In this document: piece after piece, positions 1-6,739 of the stretch
How positions within the stretch are numbered: position 1 is the stretch's first letter
Layout: each line of letters starts with the position of its first letter
Source: Planotetraspora silvatica
GTDB lineage: Bacteria > Actinomycetota > Actinomycetes > Streptosporangiales > Streptosporangiaceae
Direction of reading: 5' to 3'
NCBI RefSeq assembly: GCF_016863315.1
Contig: NZ_BOOQ01000002.1
Span: 248,001 to 312,000 of the forward strand
DNA: 64,000 nucleotides
Notes under the pieces: model-generated
Told to the model about the DNA's origin: nothing
The model's database searches: none
What the model saw: the letters and a program-made list of their open reading frames with translations, nothing else
Position numbers and translations under genes: made by a program

Positions 1-289
1 CCGGCGCGGGGCGATTCGGCCCACATGTCCCATGTCCAGTGGCGCACAGGTCGACGGCCATTCCGTACGGCACGGCGGCCGGCGCCGATTCCGTTTCTCC
101 CGCCTGAGCGATTTTCCTCCCGCCGAGCCACGTGGCGGACATACCTCGCAAGTGCGGCAGAAGACGTATTCATTTCGCCTACACGACGAATGGCGGTCGA
201 TGAGGCCGGAAGAGAGAAGGACAATGCCCCCAATGTCGGAACGGGGATTTCCGGCCTCACCCTGGCGCCGCCCGGCCGTACACGAGGAA
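1..289. other. Non-coding left edge, no supported gene
   Basis: I see no credible gene here. The open frames that cross it have compositions typical of chance frames in GC-rich DNA, and they run through the terminator and into the antisense of the phosphofructokinase gene. The segment may hold the 3' or 5' flank of a gene beyond the window edge. Confidence 0.4.
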
Positions 290-326
290 ACGGGCCCGTC
301 TGGACATGACGTCCGGGCGGGCCCGT
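290..326 (-). terminator. Hairpin terminator of the phosphofructokinase gene
   Basis: A 16-base arm at 290-305 (begins ACGGGCCCG) pairs with 311-326 across a 5-base loop with two mismatches. It lies 19 bases past the stop codon of the leftward gene ending at 345. No clear U-tract follows, as is common in actinomycetes. Confidence 0.7.
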
Positions 327-344
327 CAGGAAGGAACGGGTCGA

Positions 345-1370
345 TCAGCCGAAGAAGACCTCGGCCTCCTCGTAGCGGGAGGCGGGCACGGTCTTCAGCT
401 CGGAGGTCGCCTCATCGAGGCTCACCCGGACGATGTCGGTGGCCTTGAGGCCGATCATCTTGCCGAAGTCGCCTTCGTGGACGGCGTCGATCGCGCCGAG
501 GCCGAAGCGGGTGGCCAGCACGCGGTCGTACGCCGTCGGGGTGCCGCCGCGCTGGATGTGACCGAGGACGGTCGTGCGGGCCTCCTTGCCCGTGCGCTTC
601 TCGATCTCCTGGGCGAGCAGCTCGCCGATCCCGCCGAGCCGTACGTGGCCGAAGGCGTCGAGTTCGCCGGCCTGCAGGGCCATCTGGCCCTCGATCGGGT
701 GGGCGCCCTCGGCGACGACGATGATCGGCGCGTAGCGGGTCTTGAAGCGCGACTCGACGTAGGAGCAGACCTTGTCGATGTCGAACGGCTTCTCCGGGAT
801 CAGGATGACGTTGGCCCCGGCGGCCATGCCGGCGTGCAGCGCGATCCAGCCCGCGTGGCGGCCCATGACCTCGCAGATGAGCGCGCGGTGGTGGGACTCC
901 GCCGTGGTGTGAAGCCGGTCGATGGCCTCCATCGCGATGTTCACCGCGGTGTCGAAGCCGAACGTGTAGTCGGTCGCGTTGAGGTCGTTGTCGATCGTCT
1001 TGGGCACGCCGACGACCTTCACGCCTCGGTCGTAGAGCTGCTTGGCCACGCCGAGGGTGTCCTCGCCGCCGATGGCGATCAACGCGTCGACGCCGTGCGT
1101 GACCAGGTTCTCCTTGATCCGCTCGACGCCACCCTCGATCTTGATGGGGTTGGTCCGGGAGGAGCCGAGAATGGTGCCGCCGCGCGGGAGGATGCCCCGG
1201 ACGGCCTGGATGTCCAACGGCATGGTCTCGCCCTCGAGCGGGCCACGCCAGCCGTCGCGGAAGCCGACGAACTCGTGCCCGTAAACGCCCACGCCCTTGC
1301 GGACGACGGCGCGGATCACGGCGTTGAGCCCGGGGCAGTCGCCGCCTCCGGTGAGCACTCCGATACGCAT
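345..1370 (-). CDS. pfkA: 6-phosphofructokinase, PPi-type active-site signature
   Basis: This 341-residue enzyme phosphorylates fructose 6-phosphate at the committed step of glycolysis. The family motifs are present: GGGDCPGLNAVIR near the N terminus, GSSRTNP, PKTIDNDL, TFGFDTA, and MGRHAGWIALHAG in the substrate site. By direct count residue 104 is Asp (GGEDTLG) and residue 124 is Lys (PKTID). In this family Asp104/Lys124 marks pyrophosphate-dependent enzymes such as that of Amycolatopsis methanolica, while Gly104 marks ATP-dependent ones, so the phosphoryl donor may be PPi. The start at MRIGVLTGGG is chosen because GGAGG precedes it; longer in-frame starts add no conserved sequence. A DasR-type palindrome lies about 100 bases upstream. 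Confidence 0.95.
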   Translation of the reverse strand: MRIGVLTGGGDCPGLNAVIRAVVRKGVGVYGHEFVGFRDGWRGPLEGETMPLDIQAVRGILPRGGTILGSSRTNPIKIEGGVERIKENLVTHGVDALIAIGGEDTLGVAKQLYDRGVKVVGVPKTIDNDLNATDYTFGFDTAVNIAMEAIDRLHTTAESHHRALICEVMGRHAGWIALHAGMAAGANVILIPEKPFDIDKVCSYVESRFKTRYAPIIVVAEGAHPIEGQMALQAGELDAFGHVRLGGIGELLAQEIEKRTGKEARTTVLGHIQRGGTPTAYDRVLATRFGLGAIDAVHEGDFGKMIGLKATDIVRVSLDEATSELKTVPASRYEEAEVFFG

Positions 1371-1471
1371 GGCGGGATCCTCCACATGAGTTACGCGCAT
1401 ATGAGATAGGCGGCCAGACTGGTGCAAACGCCACCGCGTCGCCGGAACGCATTCTGCCCCAGCCGCCAACA

Positions 1472-1485
1472 ATGGTCTAGACCAT
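1472..1485. promoter_or_regulatory. DasR-type (dre) palindrome upstream of pfkA
   Basis: ATGGTCTAGACCAT is a perfect 14-bp palindrome containing TGGTCTAGACCA, the core of the published GntR-family DasR responsive element (dre). It sits 102 bases upstream of the pfkA start, in the divergent region between pfkA and the MarR-GNAT gene, so amino-sugar control of glycolysis is plausible. The match is seen directly; the regulator's identity is inferred. Confidence 0.7.
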
Positions 1486-1603
1486 CAGTGAGGCTACGCG
1501 ACGGAACCGGCCCCAACAACACAGGGCACGCCCAGGTGAACCACCATTCGAAACCGGCAGGTGGGCCACCGGGGGATTCCCAGTCTCCCACTCCCGCACG
1601 CAC

Positions 1604-1656
1604 TTCACGTACGACTCGCGTTCCAATATAATTGACTGAGTCAACAAGTTAGTTGA
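1604..1656 (+). promoter_or_regulatory. Promoter and overlapping operator of the MarR-GNAT gene
   Basis: TTCACG at 1604-1609 and TATAAT at 1627-1632 are separated by 17 bases, a near-consensus vegetative promoter. TTGACTGAGTCAA (1632-1644) is a perfect dyad that starts at the last base of the -10. A second dyad, TCAAC-N6-GTTGA (1641-1656), overlaps it and reaches the ribosome binding site. Binding here would block transcription start, as expected for MarR autorepression. Confidence 0.72.
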
Positions 1657-1664
1657 GGTGGGCA

Positions 1665-2573
1665 ATGGATATGGTGGCCGAGGTCAGAGCGTTCAATCGT
1701 TTCTATACAGAGGTGATCGGCGTCCTCCAGGCGGGACTCCTGGACACCCCCTACTCCCTGACGGAGGCCCGGGTGCTCTTCGAACTGGGAACCCGGGACG
1801 CCGCCGAGGCCTCCGCCCTCCGCGACCTGCTCGATCTCGATCCCGGCTACCTCAGCCGGATCCTCACGCGGTTCGAGGCCGATGGGCTGATCTTCCGTGA
1901 GCGGTCCCCCGAGGACGGCCGCCGCCAGGTCGTGCGGCTCACGGACGCCGGCGCGCAGGCGTACGGCATCCTCGACGACCGCTCGGCCGCCGAGGTGCGG
2001 ACCATGCTCGCCGCACTGACCGACGAGGACCGCCGCCGGTTGGTCACGAGCATGGCGACCATCCGGGGCCTGCTGGACGCCGACGACAGGCGGGAGCCGT
2101 ACGTCATCAGACCGCCGCGGCCGGGAGACCTCGGCTGGGTGGTGCACCGGCACGGCGTCGTCTACAGCCAGGAATACGGCTGGGGAACGGGCTTCGAGGC
2201 CCTCGTCGCCCGGATCCTCGCCGACTACGCCGACGGCCACGACCCGCGACGCGAGGCCGGGTGGATCGCTGAGGTGGACGGCGCACCCGCCGGCTGCGTG
2301 TTCTGCGTGCGGAAGGACGACGAGACGGCACAACTCCGCCTGCTGCTGGTCGAGCCGTCCGCGCGCGGAATGGGGATGGGCAGACGGCTCGTCGAGGAGT
2401 GCCTGGCGTTCGCCCGGCACGCGGGCTACCGGCGGATCATGCTCTGGACCAGGGAGAACCTGACGAGCGCCCGGCGCATCTACCAGAGCGCGGGCTTCGT
2501 CCTCGCCGAGCGGCACGACGGAGAGGAGTCCGGCGAGGCGGTCGTCGATGAGATCTGGACCCGCGACCTGTAG
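1665..2573 (+). CDS. MarR-family regulator fused to a GNAT acetyltransferase
   Basis: Residues 1-145 form a MarR-type winged helix (SLTEARVLFEL, YLSRILTRFEADGLI, RSPEDGRRQVVRLT). Residues from about 150 form a GNAT N-acetyltransferase with the acetyl-CoA-binding segment ARGMGMGRRLVEECL and the C-terminal YQSAGFVLAERHD. Such fusions probably act as self-regulated acyl transferases; the substrate cannot be read from sequence. ATG 1665 is chosen over TTG 1653 because GAGGTG lies 4 bases upstream; ATG 1671 is also possible. The gene is divergent from pfkA and carries its own strong promoter and palindromic operator. About 302 residues, intact. Confidence 0.88.
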   Translation: MDMVAEVRAFNRFYTEVIGVLQAGLLDTPYSLTEARVLFELGTRDAAEASALRDLLDLDPGYLSRILTRFEADGLIFRERSPEDGRRQVVRLTDAGAQAYGILDDRSAAEVRTMLAALTDEDRRRLVTSMATIRGLLDADDRREPYVIRPPRPGDLGWVVHRHGVVYSQEYGWGTGFEALVARILADYADGHDPRREAGWIAEVDGAPAGCVFCVRKDDETAQLRLLLVEPSARGMGMGRRLVEECLAFARHAGYRRIMLWTRENLTSARRIYQSAGFVLAERHDGEESGEAVVDEIWTRDL

Positions 2574-2664
2574 ATGGTCCCCGCCTCCTCTCGCCGAAGG
2601 CCGGGCGACCGCACTCAGCAGTGTCCGGCCATATTCAACCGTGGTCAGGCGCGTTCAGCCGTGG

Positions 2665-3918
2665 TCAGCCGCGGAACGGGCCGGACACCTCGTAGGTGAT
2701 CCCGCCCACGCCCTCCCCGCCCCACTGGGAGGAGAAGTACAGCCTGCTCCCGTCAGGGGAGAAGGCCAGCCCTGTGATCTGGGACCTCTCGTGGCCCTCG
2801 ACGCGGAGGAAGCGCTCGGCCACGCCGCCGGGACTGATGACCGTGATCTCCATGACGCCCTCGTCCTCGGCGACGTACGCGTCCCCCCACCTCACCACCG
2901 TGTCGTGCTCCGAGTCGCACTCCATGTCGTGCTTCGTGCCGTGCTCCGGGCCGCTCGTGGTGCCGCCCGGCGCGGCGTCGCGGATCCGGCCCTCCGGCCC
3001 GTACGGCTCCGCGCACCCGTCGTAGAGGACCGTGATCCGGTCGTTGGCGGCGTCGTAGGCCCACATGCGGCTGTCGCCCCTGGTCGTGAAGTAGCAGAAA
3101 CCCTCCGAATAGTGGCAGTCCTCGCCACCGTTGAAGCGTCTCGCGCCGGCGACCTGCTCACGGACGGGCTCGAACATCGCCACAGGATTCGGCACGCGCT
3201 TCCAGGTCACGGCCGCACGGTCCGGAGACCCGGCCATCACCTCGAGCGTGCCGGTCGTGAGATCGCCCCAGTCATCCGGCCGGAACCGGTAGAAGCAGCC
3301 GTCGGGCTCGTCCTCGGTGAGGTAGACGACTCCCCTGTCGGGGTCACAGGTGGCTCCCTCGTGCCTGAACTGCCCCATGGCCAGGCGTGGCATCGCGGCG
3401 CGCTGCCCGTACGGATCGCACTCGAAGAGCCGGCCGTGCGAGGTCGTCTCGCCCGACAACCAGGTCTGCCACGGCGTCGCGCCGCCCGCGCCGTTCAGGT
3501 CGGTTCCGGACAGGATCCGGTAACCGCTGCCGATCGTCCCGTCCGGTTCGAACCGTACGGCCGAAACCCCGCCGAGCAGCGGCACGGCCGAGTTGGAGAC
3601 GTAGATCCACCCGTCTCCGTCAGGGAAACACCCGCCGCCGCCGGGCGCGGCATGCCACGTGACGCCGCCGACGCGGTGGCCGGACCGGCCGACGACCCTG
3701 CTGGTGAAGCCCTGGGCGAGCGCGAGACCGTTGGCGTCCGGTGCCCGGAGATCGCCGTACGGCACCGCCCGCTCGCCGGGGACCGCCTCAGGTGTCGTGC
3801 TCCCAGATCCCGGGCCTGCGGCCCGTGGCGCCCGGGGAGCCGTCGCCGTACACGCCGAGCGCCAGAGCGAACCCGACAGGACGGCCAGCGCCCTGGATCG
3901 GACGAACGTACGGCTCAC
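2665..3918 (-). CDS. Secreted PhoX-like (DUF839) phosphatase-family protein
   Basis: The 417-residue protein resembles the PhoX/DUF839 beta-propeller family, calcium-dependent secreted alkaline phosphatases. Family-like segments are WQTWLSGETTSHGRLFECDP, YLTEDEPDGCFYRFRP and GLAFSPDGSRLYFSSQ. The GTG start has GGAGGG six bases upstream. The N terminus (SRTFVRSRALAVLSGSLW, then SAC) is a weak export signal: it looks like a Tat leader that lost its twin arginine, and SAC is a poor lipobox because Arg is at -3. Export is therefore likely but not certain. The gene stands alone between the MarR-GNAT gene and a tnpB remnant. Phosphatase activity is a family inference. Confidence 0.75.
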   Translation of the reverse strand: MSRTFVRSRALAVLSGSLWRSACTATAPRAPRAAGPGSGSTTPEAVPGERAVPYGDLRAPDANGLALAQGFTSRVVGRSGHRVGGVTWHAAPGGGGCFPDGDGWIYVSNSAVPLLGGVSAVRFEPDGTIGSGYRILSGTDLNGAGGATPWQTWLSGETTSHGRLFECDPYGQRAAMPRLAMGQFRHEGATCDPDRGVVYLTEDEPDGCFYRFRPDDWGDLTTGTLEVMAGSPDRAAVTWKRVPNPVAMFEPVREQVAGARRFNGGEDCHYSEGFCYFTTRGDSRMWAYDAANDRITVLYDGCAEPYGPEGRIRDAAPGGTTSGPEHGTKHDMECDSEHDTVVRWGDAYVAEDEGVMEITVISPGGVAERFLRVEGHERSQITGLAFSPDGSRLYFSSQWGGEGVGGITYEVSGPFRG

Positions 3919-4429
3919 CGTGATCCCTCCTCCATCTGCGCGTTTCCTCTGCGTATGCGTCTGTGATCTGCGGGCCCGGGAAAGTCCGCAGGCCCGGGAA
4001 TGGGTGCGTCGCCGGCGCCGGGCATCTGGATGTGCGCCATGCCGGAGGCTCCCGTCTCCGGATACGCGGGTCTCGCGTGCGTGTGCGTCGCCTGAGCACC
4101 CGCAGGCCGCTCCGCCGGGTCGCGCCGCCTGTGGTCAGACGGCGCGGCGCCGCCGGCGGTCCGACGTCGTGGTGCGACGTCCTGATGCGACGTTGTGCGT
4201 GCGCCCTTGTGATGTGACGTTGTGCTGTGACCTGGTGCCTGCCGCCGGGGGCGTGAAGCCGCCCGTACGGTGGCCCCGTCCTCGAGTGTCGGCGCGCGAT
4301 GCGCCGGCTCTTCGTCCACTATCGCGCCTTCCAGCAGGTCAAGCGGCCTCAGCCTCGGTCCAGTGGACCGGAAGGCGGTGAACGCGGCGGGAAGCCACGT
4401 CCTTCCGGCGGCCAAACTTTGCGCTAACC
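3919..4429. other. About 500 bp without a supported gene
   Basis: No coding frame here has a plausible start, ribosome site or family resemblance; the longest minus-strand frame (3915-4415) is low-complexity and overlaps the PhoX start. Around 4160-4235 there are loose GACGT/TGTGACGTTGTG repeats about 18-20 bp apart. The segment may be flanking debris of the tnpB element. Confidence 0.5.
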
Positions 4430-4540
4430 GTGACTCCTCCGCTCCCTGACGGGAGCGGCTTCACGCTAAGCCGCTTGCGCAGCCTCACGAAGGGCAAGCC
4501 CTGCCCTGAGAATGTTGATCGCCGCTCACGTCGGCGTGCG
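4430..4540 (-). ncRNA. Candidate omega-RNA (reRNA) scaffold and right end of the tnpB element
   Basis: Read leftward, the tnpB 3' end runs into a perfect 8-bp hairpin, CCGCTCCC-N4-GGGAGCGG (4439-4458), followed by GGAGGAGTCAC ending at 4430. TnpB systems transcribe a scaffold RNA from the gene's 3' end to the element's right end, with the guide just beyond. By analogy the guide would start at 4429. The 5' boundary given here is arbitrary. Confidence 0.45.
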
Positions 4541-5644
4541 CCTGATGGCCGCACGCCGTACATCGGAACTCGGCCTGGGTGGCGCGGTTCTCCTTCGCAC
4601 AGTGCCCGCACTGCGAGCAGGTGCGGGAGGTGTTGGCAGGGTTCACCGCGATCAGCTCTCGACCGGCGCTTTCAGCCTTGCGCGACAGGATCGCCAAGAA
4701 CACCCCCCAACTCGCATCCAGGATGCTTCGGTTGAGTCCGGACTTGGCGGCGACGTTTTCCCTGGCTGCTCGATCGTGCCGGACGCCGAGCGGGTCATGT
4801 TCGCGATCCGCAGGTCCTCATGCGCAATCACGTCGTAGCCGACCACCAAGGCGAGCGCGGCCTTGTGCGCTCCGTCCAGGCGCTGACGCCGCACCTTGGC
4901 ATGCAGCGCGGCGACCCGCGCCACGGCTTTGCGGCGGCGCTTGCTTCCTCGCTTCTTGCGGGCAAGGTCCCGCTGAGCAATCGCGAGCCGGTCGGCGGAC
5001 GCGGCCAGATGACGCGGATTGGCCACCCGCTCACCGCCGCTGGTGGTGACCAGCGACGCCACACCCAGGTCGATCCCGGCCACCCCGCCCGCCGCCGGCA
5101 GCGGCTCAGCCGGCACCTCATCGCAGGCGAGGATCACATACCAGCGGGACCCTTCCCGCTTGACGCTGATCGTCTTCACGCGGCCCTTGACCGGGCGATG
5201 CTGGTGCACCCGCACGTGCCCGATGCCCTGAAGGCGGACCCGGGTCACCGCATCGTCGGGGGTGGAGTTCCACCGGGCACCATCGCCGTCCTTGGGCCAC
5301 TCGACGGTGTCGAACCAGCCGCGTCCCTTGAACCGCGGGTAGCCCGGCTTGTCTCGGGCTTTGACGCGGCGGAAGAACGCCGCGAACGCCCGGTCCAGGC
5401 GGCGGAGCGTGGCCTGCTGGGAGGAAAATGACCATCGCCCCTGCCCGCCGGGGTCGTCGGCGCGGATGTCCTTCAACTCGGCCGACTGGTCGCCATACCG
5501 GACCGTCACCCCCGCCTTCCGGTAGGCGGTACGCCGATGCTCCACGGCCGCGTTGTACAACTGCCGGTGGTCCTCCACACATTGCGCAAGCGCGACCGCC
5601 TGGCCGGCGGTGGGACGCAGCAGGAACTTATATGACCTGCGCAC
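4466..5644 (-). pseudogene. Decayed IS200/IS605-type tnpB (RNA-guided nuclease family)
   Basis: The product starts at GTG 5644 (VRRSYKFLLRPT) and keeps the TnpB landmarks: RuvC-I Asp in GIDLGVASLV, RuvC-II Glu in HEDLRIANM, a CSQCGH...CTACGH zinc finger and RuvC-III Asp in HADV. The frame is broken twice. One base is missing from an A-run near 4756-4759, so the original frame runs out at 4652. Two more bases are missing near 4525 (GACGTGAGCGGC for an expected GACGTGAACGCGGC), after which AAINILRAGL restores the normal end at 4466. The deletions total three bases but the stretch between them is out of frame. No tnpA is present, so this is a tnpB-only element. Confidence 0.85.
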
Positions 5645-5807
5645 ACTGCCACCCCCACACACGCGCACTCACACTCGGTATAGATGAGCTCACGCTACGG
5701 GCAACCACCGACAAAACTTGGACGGAGGCAAGCGCGGATCCCGCCGCCAGCTCAAGCAGGCGGTCCCCTCCGCGCGATCTGATGGCGGTTGGAGTGGTGA
5801 TCCATAT

Positions 5808-5832
5808 TGACAGTGTCATCGTGACAGTGTCA
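5808..5832 (+). promoter_or_regulatory. Two identical palindromes before the MerR gene
   Basis: TGACAGTGTCA occurs at 5808-5818 and again at 5822-5832, 14 bp apart, ending 10 bases before the ATG at 5843. The first copy supplies a TTGACA hexamer at 5807-5812 that could be a -35 box. Exact duplication at this position points to an operator, probably for the adjacent MerR protein. Confidence 0.68.
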
Positions 5833-5842
5833 TTCTGAGGCC

Positions 5843-6739
5843 ATGCGAGAGACCTGGACCATCAGCGAGCTGGCGGAGCGGGCGGCGAGCCTGCTCGACT
5901 CGGCCGGCCCTGTCAACGGCCGGGTCCGCGAGGTGCCCAACGAACGCCTCATCCGGTGGTACACGACGATCGGCCTGCTCGATCCGCCCCTCGCCCGCCG
6001 GGGCAGGGTCGCCCTCTACGGGCGGCGTCACCTGCTCCAGCTCGTCGCCGTCAAGCGCCGGCAGGCGGACGGACTGTCGATCGCCGCCATCCAGGCCGAG
6101 CTGACCGGCGCGACCGACGCCATGCTCCTGCAGGCGGCTCACCTTTCCGGCCTGCCGGACGTCTGGGGACCGACGGACGTCGGCGCGCCCGCGGACGGTT
6201 CCACGAACCACTCCGGCGTCACGGTCACCGGCGAGGACGACCCGGGCCGCGAGCGGTTCTGGACGCGGCCGGCGCCCGCTCCCCCGACCCTCCCCGTTCG
6301 AACTCCGCCACCCGCTCCCGCACCCGCGGGCGCGCCGCTGTCCGCACCCACCTCCGGCTCCCCCGCCGTGCCACCGCCCGCACGCACCTCCGGCTCCCCC
6401 GCGGTGTCGCCGCCCGCACCCGCCGCCGCGTCGCCGCGACGGGGTCCGGCACCTGACCAGAGCGTGGTCTTCGGGGGCGCGGCCGAACCGCTCACGACCG
6501 GCGCCGACGTGGTCCGCCACACGTCGGACCGCGCGGTCTCGTTCGAACCGGCGCCCGCCGACGTCGTCTACGGCGTGCGGCTCGCGCCCGGCGTGACCGT
6601 GACGGTGGAAGCCGCGGGCCGGCCCGTCACCTCCGCCGAGGCGCGGGCACTGCGCCAGGCCGCAGAACCACTGCTGTCCATGCTGGCCAGGCTCGGGCTC
6701 ACGGACCGGTCCGACCACCCTGAAGGGATGACGCCATGA
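5843..6739 (+). CDS. MerR-family regulator with proline-rich linker and extra C-terminal domain
   Basis: Residues 1-95 form a MerR winged helix (TWTISELAERAA, NERLIRWYTTIGLLDPPLARRG, RVALYGRRHLLQLVAVKR). A linker of about 75 residues rich in Pro/Ala/Ser and Thr-Ser-Gly-Ser-Pro repeats follows, then a C-terminal domain (about 215-298) with the segment VVYGVRLAPGVTVTVEA. MerR proteins bind spaced dyads and twist the promoter; the C-terminal domain may sense a partner or ligand. The stop codon overlaps the start of the VIT/VWA gene (ATGA at 6736-6739), so the two are translationally coupled. The Shine-Dalgarno is weak (GAGG). Confidence 0.85.
   Translation: MRETWTISELAERAASLLDSAGPVNGRVREVPNERLIRWYTTIGLLDPPLARRGRVALYGRRHLLQLVAVKRRQADGLSIAAIQAELTGATDAMLLQAAHLSGLPDVWGPTDVGAPADGSTNHSGVTVTGEDDPGRERFWTRPAPAPPTLPVRTPPPAPAPAGAPLSAPTSGSPAVPPPARTSGSPAVSPPAPAAASPRRGPAPDQSVVFGGAAEPLTTGADVVRHTSDRAVSFEPAPADVVYGVRLAPGVTVTVEAAGRPVTSAEARALRQAAEPLLSMLARLGLTDRSDHPEGMTP

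Noticed and set aside
3915-4415. 166-codon minus-strand frame
   Set aside because: Low complexity, overlaps the PhoX start and the tnpB right end, no family resemblance and no ribosome site.
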